A DNA stretch of 38,116 nucleotides from Actinomadura formosensis NBRC 14204 (GTDB lineage Bacteria > Actinomycetota > Actinomycetes > Streptosporangiales > Streptosporangiaceae): positions 1 through 38,116 of the forward strand of contig NZ_BCQQ01000061.1 of NCBI RefSeq assembly GCF_001552155.1, written 5' to 3'. Below are positions 1 through 7,811 of the stretch, one piece after another. Position 1 is the stretch's first letter. Each line of letters begins with the position of its first letter. Made by a program: the position numbers and the translations under genes. Under the pieces are notes generated by a model. The model was given only the letters and a program-made list of their open reading frames with translations, had not been told where the DNA came from and made no database searches.

Positions 1-380
1 TGGCGGGCACGCGCCGCCGCCGCGACCGGGCCCGCGCGTTCGCCGCCCGCCTGGCCGCCGCGCATCCGATCGGCCCGCAGTGGCGCGGCTGGCTGCGCCC
101 CGGCACCATCGTCTGCCGCTGCGAGGACACCACCTACGGCGACCTCTGCCGCGTGGCCGAAGACCCCGCACAGGGCGCGGCCCGCGCCGTGAAACTCTCG
201 ACGCGCGCCGGGCTGGGCCCCTGCCAGGCCCGGATCTGCGGCCCCACAGTCGCCGATCTGCTGTCCGGCCGGGTGGACGCGGCGAACCCGCACCACCGCC
301 CCATCACCCAGCCGATCCGGCTCGCTGAACTTGCCAATCCCCCTAGTGACACACATGACCCAAAGGAGAGCGCCCGATGA
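1..380 (+). CDS. FAD-dependent oxidoreductase with BFD-like [2Fe-2S] domain, C-terminal part (probable D-hydroxyproline dehydrogenase subunit)
   Basis: Partial gene that enters from the left; the reading frame uses codons beginning at position 3 and gives about 125 residues to a TGA that overlaps the next ATG (ATGA). The visible part carries the four cysteines of a bacterioferritin-associated-ferredoxin-like cluster-binding domain: a C-x-C pair (CRCE) and, about 40 residues later, C-x4-C in GPCQARICGP. A tail of this kind (CRCE, TRAGLGPCQ, ICGP, RPITQPI) is typical of the HcnB/D-hydroxyproline-dehydrogenase alpha family, which oxidises D-amino acids and passes electrons through FAD. The next three genes are hydroxyproline-catabolic, so D-hydroxyproline dehydrogenase is the best reading; other HcnB-like oxidases share this domain. 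Confidence 0.8.
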   Translation, partial: AGTRRRRDRARAFAARLAAAHPIGPQWRGWLRPGTIVCRCEDTTYGDLCRVAEDPAQGAARAVKLSTRAGLGPCQARICGPTVADLLSGRVDAANPHHRPITQPIRLAELANPPSDTHDPKESAR

Positions 381-1303
381 GTGGCACCCAGCTTCAGAGT
401 CTCGGCGGCGTCATCGTGGCCACGGCGCTGCCGTACCGCGAGGATGCCGCCGCCCCCGCCGGGCTCGCCGTCGACCATGACGCCTACGCCGAGCACTGCC
501 GCTGGCTGGTCGACAACGGCTGCCGTGGAGTCGGCCCCAACGGGTCGCTGGGCGAGTACTCGGCGCTCACCGACGAGGAGCGCCGCCGCGTCGCCCGCAC
601 CGCCGTCGAGGCCGTCGGCGCCGACGGTGTCGTGGTCGTCGGTGTGCACGGCCCCGGTTTCCACCAGGCGCGGCAGTGGACGGAGATCGCCGCCGAGGAC
701 GGCGCGGACGGCGTGCTGTGCCTGCCGCCCACCATGTACCGGGCCAACCCCGCCGAGGTCATCGCCCACTACGAGGCCGTCGCGTCGGTCGGGCTGCCGG
801 TCATGGTCTACAACAACCCGATCGACACCAAGGTCGACCTGACGCCCGAGCTGCTCGGTGAGATCGCGCAGATCGACGGTATCGTGGCGGTGAAGGAGTT
901 CTCCGGTGACGTCCGGCGCGTCCTGGAGATCAAGGAGAGGGCGCCCGGCCTGGAGGTCGTCGCGGGCGCCGACGATGTGGTTCTGGAGTCTTTGCTGGTG
1001 GGTGCGACCGGCTGGTTCGCCGGCTTCCCCAACGTGTTCCCCGCCGAGTCGGCGCGGCTGTACGAGCTGGCCACCGCCGGGAAGCTGGAGGAGGCCCGCG
1101 CCCTGTACGAGCCGCTGGTCGCGGCGTTCCGCTGGGACTCGCGGACCGAGTTCGTCCAGGCCATCAAGCTCGGCATGGACCAGGTCGGCCGGTACGGCGG
1201 CCCGTGCCGCCCGCCGCGCGGGCCGCTCAGCGCCGCGCAGCGCGCCGCCATCACCGCCGACATGGACCGCGCTATCGCCGCGCTCCGGGAGCAGGCCGCC
1301 TGA
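377..1303 (+). CDS. DapA-family lyase/deaminase, probable delta1-pyrroline-4-hydroxy-2-carboxylate deaminase
   Basis: 308 residues, normal for the dihydrodipicolinate synthase/N-acetylneuraminate lyase TIM-barrel family. The Schiff-base lysine is seen as K173 in VAVKEFSG and the conserved tyrosine as Y145 in MVYNNP; the usual GTTGE loop reads GPNGSLGE (residues 53-60). The ATG overlaps the stop of the upstream oxidoreductase and the stop overlaps the epimerase start (TGATG), so translation is probably coupled. AAAGGAG lies just upstream of the ATG. In known 4-hydroxyproline operons the DapA paralogue deaminates and dehydrates pyrroline-4-hydroxy-2-carboxylate to alpha-ketoglutarate semialdehyde. 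The neighbours make that role much more likely than lysine biosynthesis. Confidence 0.85.
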   Translation: MSGTQLQSLGGVIVATALPYREDAAAPAGLAVDHDAYAEHCRWLVDNGCRGVGPNGSLGEYSALTDEERRRVARTAVEAVGADGVVVVGVHGPGFHQARQWTEIAAEDGADGVLCLPPTMYRANPAEVIAHYEAVASVGLPVMVYNNPIDTKVDLTPELLGEIAQIDGIVAVKEFSGDVRRVLEIKERAPGLEVVAGADDVVLESLLVGATGWFAGFPNVFPAESARLYELATAGKLEEARALYEPLVAAFRWDSRTEFVQAIKLGMDQVGRYGGPCRPPRGPLSAAQRAAITADMDRAIAALREQAA

Positions 1304-2304
1304 TGCGCTCGATCCGGTCGATCAGCGCGGTCGACTCGCACACGGAGGGGATGCCGACCCGGGTCGTCACCGGCGGCGTCCCCCCCGTCCCCGGCGCCAC
1401 CATGGCCGAGCGCCGCGACCACGCCATCCGGCACCTGGACGGGCTGCGCCGCTTCCTGGTGGACGAGCCGCGCGGCCATTCCGCGATGAGCGGCGCGCTG
1501 CTGCAGCCCCCGACCCGGCCGGACGCCGACTGGGGCGTCCTCTACGTGGAGGTCAGCGGGTTCCTGCCGATGTGCGGGCATGGCACCATCGGCGTCGCGA
1601 CCGTCCTGGTCGAGACCGGGATGGTGCCGGTGACCGAGCCCGAGACGATCGTCCGGCTGGACACCCCGGCGGGGCTGGTCGAGGCGCGTGTCGCCGTCCG
1701 CGACGGTGTCGCCGAGCACGTCACCCTCCGCAACATCGCCTCGTTCGCGCTCCGGCAGGACGCCGTCGTGTCCGTGCCGGGGCTCGGCGACGTCCGCTAC
1801 GACCTGGCCTACGGCGGCAACTTCTACGCCATCACCGACCTTGAGCCGCTCGGCCTGCCCTTCGACCGGGCGCGCAAGGACGACATCCTCAAGGCCGGGC
1901 TGGCGATCATGGCCGCGATCAACGACACCGATCCGCCCGCCCACCCGGCCGATCCGCTGATCACGGGCTGCAAGCACGTCCAGTTCCTGGCGCCCGGATC
2001 CAGCGCCCAGCACTCGCGCAACGCGATGGCCATCCACCCCGGCTGGTTCGACCGCTCACCCTGCGGCACCGGCACGTCCGCGCGCATGGCGCAGCTGCAC
2101 GCGCGCGGCGAGCTTCCGCTGCACACCGAGTTCGTCAACGAGTCCTTCATCGGCACCCGCTTCACCGGACGGCTGGTGGGCGCCACCGAGGTGGCCGGGC
2201 TCCCCGCCGTCATCCCCGAGTTCACCGGGCGGGCCTGGATCACCGGCACCGCCAACTACCTGCTCGACCCCGCCGATCCCTTCCCCGAAGGTTTCGTTCT
2301 CTGA
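1303..2304 (+). CDS. Proline racemase family, probable 4-hydroxyproline 2-epimerase
   Basis: 333 residues from the ATG that overlaps the previous stop. Both catalytic cysteines of the family are present: C91 in MCGHGTIG and C254 in SPCGTGTSA. Having cysteine at both positions fits proline racemases and 4-hydroxyproline epimerases; the trans-3-hydroxyproline dehydratases have Thr at the second site. The reaction expected is interconversion of trans-4-hydroxy-L-proline and cis-4-hydroxy-D-proline, the first step of the pathway whose later enzymes flank it. The frame is open further upstream (to 1204), but that part lies inside the deaminase and has no ribosome binding site of its own. Confidence 0.88.
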   Translation: MRSIRSISAVDSHTEGMPTRVVTGGVPPVPGATMAERRDHAIRHLDGLRRFLVDEPRGHSAMSGALLQPPTRPDADWGVLYVEVSGFLPMCGHGTIGVATVLVETGMVPVTEPETIVRLDTPAGLVEARVAVRDGVAEHVTLRNIASFALRQDAVVSVPGLGDVRYDLAYGGNFYAITDLEPLGLPFDRARKDDILKAGLAIMAAINDTDPPAHPADPLITGCKHVQFLAPGSSAQHSRNAMAIHPGWFDRSPCGTGTSARMAQLHARGELPLHTEFVNESFIGTRFTGRLVGATEVAGLPAVIPEFTGRAWITGTANYLLDPADPFPEGFVL

Positions 2305-2316
2305 CAAGGAGTCGCG

Positions 2317-3717
2317 ATGACACCGGACCAGGCCGTCAGCGCCGCCGTGTCCGCCGCGCCCGGATGGGCGTCCGCCGCACCGGAGACGCGTGCCGGTGCC
2401 CTGGTGGCCGTCGCCGGCGCGCTGGAGGCCGCCCGGGACGAGCTGGTCGCCCTCGCCGACGAGGAGACCCACCTCGGTCCCGCCCGGCTGAACGGCGAGC
2501 TCACCCGGACGACGTTCCAACTGAGGCTGTTCGCCGACGAGGTCCGTGCGGGCGCCTTCTATGACGCCCGCATCGACGCACCCGACCCGGCATGGCCCAC
2601 CGGCCCCCGCCCCGACCTGCGCCGGTACCGCACGGCCACCGGGCCCGTGCTGGTGTTCGCCGCGAGCAACTTCCCGTTCGCGTTCAGCGTCGCCGGCGGC
2701 GACACCGCGTCGGCGTGGGCGGCGGGCTGCCCCGTCGTGGTCAAGGCGCACCCCGGCCATCCGCGGCTGTCGCGCCGGACCGCGGAGGTCATCGCCGGCG
2801 CCGGTCTCCCGGACGGGGTGTTCGCCCTGATCGAGGGCGAGGACGCCGGCGTCGAGGCGCTGCGGCACCCCGGTCTCGCCGCCGCCGCGTTCACCGGCTC
2901 CGAGCAGGGCGGCCTCGCGCTCGCGCGGATCGCGGCGGAACGCCCGGTGCCGATCCCCTTCTACGCCGAGATGGGCAGCGTCAACCCGGCCGTGGTCACG
3001 CCCGGCGCCGCCGAGGCGCGCGCCAAGGAGATCGTCAACGGCTACACCGCGTCCCTCACCCTGGGCGCGGGCCAGTTCTGCACCAACCCCGGCCTGATGT
3101 TCGCCCCCGCCGCGCTGCTGGACGGGATCGCCGGGCGCCTCCGGGAGATCGCCGGCGCCCCGATGCTGAACGACCGCATCAGGTCCGGTTACCTGGTCGC
3201 CGCGAGCACGCTGGACGCACGTCCCGGCGTCCGCCGCCTCGTCTGGCCGGACGACGAGATGTCCCTGACGCCCCGCCTGCTCACCATGGACCTGGACGCC
3301 TTCAAGGCCGACCGCGACGCGGCGTCCGAGGAGTGCTTCGGGCCGCTCGGGCTCGTCGTCACCTACGACCGCCTCTCCGACCTCCCGGACGTCCTCGCGG
3401 CCCTGCCCGGCCAGCTGACCGCCTCCCTGCACGCCGAACCCGGCGAGACGGGGGACCTCGCGGACCTCGCCGCCGTGCTCACCGGCCGCAGCGGGCGCGT
3501 CCTGTGGAACCAGTGGCCCACCGGCGTCTCCGTCACGAACGCGATGCAGCACGGTGGCCCCTACCCGGCCACGACGGCACCCGCCACCACCTCGGTGGGC
3601 ACCGCCGCGATCGAGCGCTTCCTGCGTCCCATCGCGTTCCAGGGCTGGCCGCAGGACCTCCTCCCGCCGCCCCTCCGCGACGACAACCCGTGGAAGGTCC
3701 CGCAGACCCTTCGCTGA
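2317..3717 (+). CDS. Aldehyde dehydrogenase (NADP+), probable alpha-ketoglutarate semialdehyde (2,5-dioxovalerate) dehydrogenase
   Basis: 466 residues. The catalytic cysteine is C255 in GAGQFCTNPG and the general-base glutamate is E218 in YAEMGS. The AEMGS and GQFCTNPG forms are characteristic of the KGSA/dioxovalerate dehydrogenase branch rather than of betaine- or succinate-semialdehyde enzymes (ELGG, GQ.C). A GGAGT-type ribosome binding site lies just before the ATG, 12 nt after the epimerase stop. It would complete hydroxyproline breakdown by oxidising alpha-ketoglutarate semialdehyde to alpha-ketoglutarate. It ends 10 nt from the convergent CBS gene; the junction contains the 12-bp palindrome GACCGGCCGGTC (3716-3727), which may help terminate both transcripts. 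Confidence 0.88.
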   Translation: MTPDQAVSAAVSAAPGWASAAPETRAGALVAVAGALEAARDELVALADEETHLGPARLNGELTRTTFQLRLFADEVRAGAFYDARIDAPDPAWPTGPRPDLRRYRTATGPVLVFAASNFPFAFSVAGGDTASAWAAGCPVVVKAHPGHPRLSRRTAEVIAGAGLPDGVFALIEGEDAGVEALRHPGLAAAAFTGSEQGGLALARIAAERPVPIPFYAEMGSVNPAVVTPGAAEARAKEIVNGYTASLTLGAGQFCTNPGLMFAPAALLDGIAGRLREIAGAPMLNDRIRSGYLVAASTLDARPGVRRLVWPDDEMSLTPRLLTMDLDAFKADRDAASEECFGPLGLVVTYDRLSDLPDVLAALPGQLTASLHAEPGETGDLADLAAVLTGRSGRVLWNQWPTGVSVTNAMQHGGPYPATTAPATTSVGTAAIERFLRPIAFQGWPQDLLPPPLRDDNPWKVPQTLR

Positions 3718-3727
3718 CCGGCCGGTC

Positions 3728-4408
3728 TCAGGCGCGCGGGTACGCGGTGGGATGGGTGTCGTCGGTGTCGTAGCCGAGGTCGTGCACGACATCGACGACG
3801 CCCTCGGTCGCGGCCGTCATGCGGACGACGATGGGGATGAGGCTCTTCAGCTCGACGCGCCCGGTGAGGTGCACGACCCCTTCCTGGACGCGGACGTGCA
3901 GCTCGGCGGGGTCCTGCCACAGCTTGCAGATCAGGACGTCCCGGATGACCTCGTCCCGGATGTCGGCGTCGGAGCGGTGGAACACCCGCAGCAGGTCGCG
4001 GCGGGCCACGATGCCGGCGAGGTGCCCGTCGTCGGCGACGACGGGCGCGGCCTTGAAGCCGTGGGCGTTCAGCAGCCGGGCCGCCTCGGGGATCGGGGTG
4101 TGCGGGGCGACGGTCACGACCGGGGCGCTCATCAGCCCGCGGGCGTCGACGGCCCCCGCCTTGGCCTCGGCCTCGGCGTGCCGTCGCAGCCTGAGCCGCC
4201 GCTGCTGGACGGGGCCGCCCTTGTACTCCTCCTTGCGGAGCAGGTCGGCCTCGCTGACGATGCCGGCGAGGCGGCCGCCGTCGTCCAGCACGGGGACGGA
4301 GCTGATCCCGTGCTCGGCCATGGTGTCCGCGATCTCGGCGAACGGGGTGTCCTCGGTCACCGTCACGACCTTGGTCGTCATGACGTCCGCTACGGTCCGG
4401 CGTTTCAT
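3728..4408 (-). CDS. CBS-domain pair plus BON-domain protein
   Basis: 226 residues with two CBS motifs, about 7-60 (VADVMTTKVVTV ... GIVSEADLL) and 92-148 (LMSAPVVTV ... GIVARRDLL), followed by a BON domain at about 152-215 (VQEGVVHLTGRVE). CBS pairs bind adenine nucleotides; BON domains are thought to bind membranes or ligands. It lies 25 nt downstream of the universal stress protein gene on the same strand, so the two probably form one transcript driven from the promoter region near 4.95 kb. CBS-BON proteins are frequent in actinobacterial hypoxia/dormancy regulons. Exact function unknown. Confidence 0.88.
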   Translation of the reverse strand: MKRRTVADVMTTKVVTVTEDTPFAEIADTMAEHGISSVPVLDDGGRLAGIVSEADLLRKEEYKGGPVQQRRLRLRRHAEAEAKAGAVDARGLMSAPVVTVAPHTPIPEAARLLNAHGFKAAPVVADDGHLAGIVARRDLLRVFHRSDADIRDEVIRDVLICKLWQDPAELHVRVQEGVVHLTGRVELKSLIPIVVRMTAATEGVVDVVHDLGYDTDDTHPTAYPRA

Positions 4409-4433
4409 GGTCTCCTCCAGGGCTCGGCGGTGG

Positions 4434-4877
4434 TCAGACGGTCTCGGTGGACGTGGCGGTGTGGTCGGCGCAGATCACGACGGGGCAGGTCGCCCTCGTG
4501 CGCACGACCGGGACGGTGTCGCCGCCGAGCGGGTTGCCGTGCTCGGAGTGCGCCCGGGCGCCGAGCACCAGCAGTTCGGCGTGTTCCGCCGCCTTGACCA
4601 GGGCCATTCCGGGTTCCCCGCGCACGATCCGGAGCCGGGTCGTCAGGTGCTGGCCGCGGGGCAGCGCGTGCGCCACCAGGTCGCGCAGCCGCAGCCATTC
4701 CCGGGCGGTGCGCAGCGGGCGGGGCCCGGCACCGCCGTCCGGCTCCAGGACGCGGACGACATCGAGGCGTGCGCGTCGCTCGGTGGCCTCGCGGGCGGCC
4801 CGGCGCAACGCGGCCATGGAGTTGGGGGACCCGTCGACGCCGACGACGACGGAGCGGTATTCGGGCAGGACCTGCAT
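4434..4877 (-). CDS. Universal stress protein (UspA family)
   Basis: 147 residues from the ATG at 4877, chosen because GGAGGT (complement of 4883-4888) sits five bases upstream; the open frame extends further 5' without support. It has the USP start (VVVGVDGSPNS) and end (TRATCPVVI). The ATP-binding loop is degenerate: the usual G-x2-G-x9-G-S/T reads GARAHSEHG...GGDTV, with alanine at the second glycine, so nucleotide binding may be altered. It is first gene of a USP-CBS operon and diverges from osmC across a region with a DevR-like box. Confidence 0.85.
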   Translation of the reverse strand: MQVLPEYRSVVVGVDGSPNSMAALRRAAREATERRARLDVVRVLEPDGGAGPRPLRTAREWLRLRDLVAHALPRGQHLTTRLRIVRGEPGMALVKAAEHAELLVLGARAHSEHGNPLGGDTVPVVRTRATCPVVICADHTATSTETV

Positions 4878-4952
4878 CGCTGACCTCCGTGTCTCACCTC
4901 CACACTCACACCCGGACCGGGCACGGGTCAGTGCCGAGCGTCCTTCCTGCCC

Positions 4953-4966
4953 GGGACCTTCGGCTC
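4953..4966. promoter_or_regulatory. DevR/DosR-like box between the USP-CBS operon and osmC
   Basis: GGGACCTTCGGCTC matches 9 of the 10 fixed positions of GGGNCNTTNGNCCC, a relaxed form of the mycobacterial dormancy-regulator core GGGACTWWAGTCCC. It lies in the 157-bp divergent region, 76 bp upstream of usp and 69 bp upstream of osmC, so it could serve both. Binding is inferred from sequence similarity only. Confidence 0.45.
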
Positions 4967-5034
4967 TTACCCGCAAGGACCACGCGCCTCACGCTGGACA
5001 CACGCCAAGGAGCCTGAAACAGGAGGTGAGCGAG

Positions 5035-5439
5035 GTGCTCGTCGTCCACCGTGAGAACGATGCCTTCGCCGTGCTCGTCCGGGACCACGTCATCCATGTG
5101 GATCAGCCGTACGCGGCGGGCGGGATGGATCGCGGGCCGACAGCGGTGGAGTTGTTCGTGGCGTCGCTGGCCGCCTGCGCGGCGCACTACGCGCGCCGCT
5201 ACCTGGCGCGGCACGGCCTGCCCGCCACGGGGCTGGAGGTCAGCGCCGACTTCGCCATGGGCGCGGGCAGCCCGGCCCGGGTGTCACGCGTCGACCTGCG
5301 CCTGCGCCCGCCCGCCCGGCTCTCCGACGAGCAGATCAAGGGGATGATGGCCGCGGTCGGACGCTGCACGGTCCACAACTCGCTGATCGATCCGCCGCGT
5401 ATCGGCGTTCACCTGGAGAGCGAGGCCCAGGCCGCTTGA
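5035..5439 (+). CDS. OsmC-family peroxidase-like protein
   Basis: 134 residues from a GTG start eight bases after AGGAGG (5021-5026). The two redox cysteines of OsmC/Ohr proteins are visible: C48 in SLAACAAHYARRYL and C111 in VGRCTVHNSL. OsmC/Ohr proteins reduce organic hydroperoxides with dithiols. An in-frame GTG at 5026 overlaps the ribosome binding site and is less likely. The gene diverges from the USP-CBS operon and is convergent with the PPOX gene. Confidence 0.85.
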   Translation: MLVVHRENDAFAVLVRDHVIHVDQPYAAGGMDRGPTAVELFVASLAACAAHYARRYLARHGLPATGLEVSADFAMGAGSPARVSRVDLRLRPPARLSDEQIKGMMAAVGRCTVHNSLIDPPRIGVHLESEAQAA

Positions 5440-5478
5440 CCGGGCACGGGCGGGACGGAGGGGGACGGGACCGGCGTG

Positions 5479-5931
5479 TCAGCCGGTCTCGTCCGAGGTG
5501 TCGATGCGCTCGGTGGTCACGCCCCCCGCGTGCAGCGGGATGCGCCGGCCGGTGATCTTGTGCGGGGTCAGCCGCACGATGTACGCCTTGGTGGAGCGGA
5601 TCCACGGGGCGAGCGCCAGAGCCCGGAGGCGCTCGATCTCGGCCGGGTCGGTGATCAGCTCGGGGCGGCCGGTGACCAGCACGCTCCACGCGGTGCGCAG
5701 CGCGGGTTCGAAGTCGTCCGCCTCGAAGGTGAGGGGACGGCCGTTCCGGATGGCGTCGAGCTTGGCGCCGGCCGCGGTGGCGAAGACGAGCGCGTCCCCG
5801 TCCAGGAGGAAGTTGACCGGCAGGACGGTGACGGTCCCGTCGGTCTCGGCCCAGGCGATCCGCCCCACCGGGATGTTCTGGAGCAGGTCCAGGCAGGCGG
5901 CGGTGTCGAGTGGCTGCAGGTCGGCGGTCAT
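5479..5931 (-). CDS. Pyridoxamine 5'-phosphate oxidase-like flavin/F420-binding protein
   Basis: 150 residues. The fold signature of small PPOX-type split-barrel proteins is present: VGRIAWAETDGTVTVLPVNF (about 22-41), DGDALVFATAAGAKLDAI, WSVLVTGRPELI and a closing ITGRRI strand. Such proteins bind FMN or F420 and are common in actinobacterial hypoxia regulons. It starts 15 nt downstream of the membrane protein gene on the same strand, so they are probably co-transcribed. The substrate is not predictable. Confidence 0.8.
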   Translation of the reverse strand: MTADLQPLDTAACLDLLQNIPVGRIAWAETDGTVTVLPVNFLLDGDALVFATAAGAKLDAIRNGRPLTFEADDFEPALRTAWSVLVTGRPELITDPAEIERLRALALAPWIRSTKAYIVRLTPHKITGRRIPLHAGGVTTERIDTSDETG

Positions 5932-5946
5932 GTTCCCTCGATGATG

Positions 5947-6444
5947 TCACACGCGCCCGGGGGCGCCGGAGGCGAGTAGACCCGCGCCCAGCGCGGTGGT
6001 CATGCCGCCGAGGCAGCTCACCAGCAAGGTCAGCTGCCAGGCCTGGTACGCCGACATCAGCGAGGCCCGCAGCATCTCGCCGGTGAAGGCGGTCCGCTGG
6101 AGTTCGGCCAGTTTCTCGTCGTCGCCGCCGTTCGCCCGCGCCTCGGCCAGTCCGGCGCCGAGCTGCGCGTAGGTGCGTCCGCCGGTGGCGCCGGCGAGAT
6201 TGCGCTTGATCAGCCTGGCGTAGGCCCGGGCCTGTCTCCCGGTCTCCACCCGCCGTCCGGCGTAGGCCGCCAGGTCGTCCGGGATACGGCCCTCGTCCGG
6301 GAAGGTGATCTCCTGTGCGGCCAGTTCGCCGCGGATCTCCCTCCTGCCCTGGCCGGCGCGCACCAGCATCGCCGGCCCGGCGACGAGCATGGCGGCGCCG
6401 ACGGCGTCGAGCGGGGACACTCCACGACAGGACTTCTTACGCAT
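5947..6444 (-). CDS. Small membrane protein of unknown function
   Basis: 165 residues from the ATG at 6444, which is nine bases after AAGGAG; ATGs at 6453 and 6474 are also in frame, but the first directly abuts that AAGGAG. A hydrophobic segment near the N-terminus (about 11-30, SPLDAVGAAMLVAGPAMLV) and another near the C-terminus (about 138-160, LTLLVSCLGGMTTALGAGLL) flank a charged central part, suggesting two membrane helices around a cytoplasmic or outer loop. I do not recognise a family. It heads the operon with the PPOX gene and diverges from the alcohol dehydrogenase across two DevR-like boxes. Confidence 0.7.
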   Translation of the reverse strand: MRKKSCRGVSPLDAVGAAMLVAGPAMLVRAGQGRREIRGELAAQEITFPDEGRIPDDLAAYAGRRVETGRQARAYARLIKRNLAGATGGRTYAQLGAGLAEARANGGDDEKLAELQRTAFTGEMLRASLMSAYQAWQLTLLVSCLGGMTTALGAGLLASGAPGRV

Positions 6445-6510
6445 GCGGTGCATCTCCTTCACGGCCTTCCACACCTGTCCGAGCCTGCCGTGACAACGGG
6501 GCGGCGAGTA

Positions 6511-6546
6511 AGGGCTTTGGTCCTGATCAGCGGGGCCGTTCGGCCC
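6511..6546. promoter_or_regulatory. Two tandem DevR/DosR-like boxes upstream of the zinc alcohol dehydrogenase
   Basis: AGGGCTTTGGTCCT (6511-6524) matches 8 of 10 and GGGCCGTTCGGCCC (6533-6546) matches 10 of 10 fixed positions of GGGNCNTTNGNCCC. The second is a near-perfect palindrome inside an 8-bp inverted repeat (6531-6548). The boxes are 22 bp apart start to start, about two helical turns, as for paired DosR sites. They sit in the 194-bp region between two divergent genes. Binding by a DevR-type regulator is inferred; no such regulator gene is in the window. Confidence 0.5.
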
Positions 6547-6638
6547 CGGACACGGTCACGGGACGTTCGCCCCTGCCGTCCCCCGCCCCGCCGATTCCAC
6601 GCTGGAAGCGGACAGACGACTGACGAAGGAGGGGGCTC

Positions 6639-7679
6639 ATGCAAGCGCTGGTGTACCACGGACCCGGCCGCAAGGCATGGGAGGAGGTTCCGAAGCCGCA
6701 GATCGTCGAGGACGGCGACGCGGTGGTGCGGGTCGACGCGGTGACGATCTGCGGAACCGACCTGCACATTCTCAAGGGGGACGTTCCGGCGGTGACCGAC
6801 GGGCGCATCCTCGGCCACGAGGCGGTCGGCACCGTCGAGTCCGTCGGCCCGTCCGTACGGACCGTCAAGCCCGGCGACCAGGTACTGGTGTCGTGCATCA
6901 CCGCGTGCGGGACGTGCCGGTTCTGCCGCGAGGGCCGCTACGGGCAGTGCCTGGGCGGTGGCGGCTGGATCCTCGGCCACAAGATCGACGGAACGCAGGC
7001 CGAGTACGTGCGGGTGCCGTTCGCCGACACCTCGGTCTACCCGCTTCCCGAGGGCGTCCCCGCGCAGGACGTGCTGATGCTGGCCGACATCCTGCCGACC
7101 GGCTACGAGGTCGGCGTGCTGAACGGCGCCGTCCAGCCCGGCGACACCGTCGCGGTGGTGGGCGCCGGCCCGATCGGCCTTTCGGCGATCATGGGCGCGC
7201 AGCTCTTCAGCCCCGGCGGCATCATCGCGATCGACCAGGCCGACAGCCGGCTGGACGCCGCCAAGCGGTTCGGCGCCGACACCACGATCAACAACTCCCG
7301 GGAGGACGCACTGGAAGCCGTCCGGGAACTGACCGACGGACTCGGCGCGGACGTGACCATCGAGGCCGTCGGCGTCCCCGACACCTTCGAGCTGTCGGTG
7401 GCACTGGCCCGCCCGGGCGGCCGGATCGCCAACATCGGGGTGCACGGCGCCCCCGCCTCACTGCACCTGGAGGAGCAGTGGATCCGTGACATCACGATCA
7501 CGACGGGCCTGGTGGACACCTTCTCCACGCCCACCCTGCTCCGCCTGCTCGCCGGCCGCCGCCTCGACGCCGGCCGGTTCATCACCCACACCTTCCCGCT
7601 GAACGAGTTCATCGAGGCCTACGAGATCTTCGCCGACGCCGCCCACACCGGCGCCCTGAAGGTCGTCCTGACCCGCTGA
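6639..7679 (+). CDS. Zinc-dependent alcohol dehydrogenase (MDR family)
   Basis: 346 residues with the full zinc ADH pattern: catalytic-zinc ligands C38 (ICGTDLH), H60 and E61 (GHEAVG), structural-zinc cysteines C90, C93, C96 and C104, and a Rossmann GAGPIG near residue 175. AAGGAGG precedes the ATG. It resembles actinobacterial NAD-dependent ADHs acting on small alcohols or aldehydes and often co-regulated with USP/CBS/OsmC genes under oxygen limitation. It is followed at once by a 22-bp hairpin. The substrate is unknown; redox balancing during hypoxia is an inference from context. Confidence 0.85.
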   Translation: MQALVYHGPGRKAWEEVPKPQIVEDGDAVVRVDAVTICGTDLHILKGDVPAVTDGRILGHEAVGTVESVGPSVRTVKPGDQVLVSCITACGTCRFCREGRYGQCLGGGGWILGHKIDGTQAEYVRVPFADTSVYPLPEGVPAQDVLMLADILPTGYEVGVLNGAVQPGDTVAVVGAGPIGLSAIMGAQLFSPGGIIAIDQADSRLDAAKRFGADTTINNSREDALEAVRELTDGLGADVTIEAVGVPDTFELSVALARPGGRIANIGVHGAPASLHLEEQWIRDITITTGLVDTFSTPTLLRLLAGRRLDAGRFITHTFPLNEFIEAYEIFADAAHTGALKVVLTR

Positions 7680-7683
7680 ACCC

Positions 7684-7732
7684 GGGAGAGCCGCAGCCGC
7701 GCCGTGCTCGACGGCGCGGCTGCGGCTCTCCC
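7684..7732 (+). terminator. Very strong hairpin after the alcohol dehydrogenase
   Basis: A perfect 22-bp inverted repeat (7684-7705 with 7711-7732) around a 5-nt loop starts four bases after the ADH stop codon. No T-tract follows, as is usual in high-GC actinobacteria. Confidence 0.75.
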
Positions 7733-7811
7733 CGGTCTCAGCCATCGGCGAATCCGGCGTCGGTTCCCCTGGCCTGCTCTTCCTCGGTCATGCGTATCCG
7801 GAAGAGGCGGA

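Noticed and set aside
2056..3792. A 578-codon antisense open frame opposite the aldehyde dehydrogenase
   Set aside because: Low-complexity G/R/V-rich translation with no motif; the plus-strand ALDH is complete.
5440..5478. Terminator between convergent osmC and the PPOX gene
   Set aside because: No inverted repeat of useful length in the 39-bp G-rich gap.
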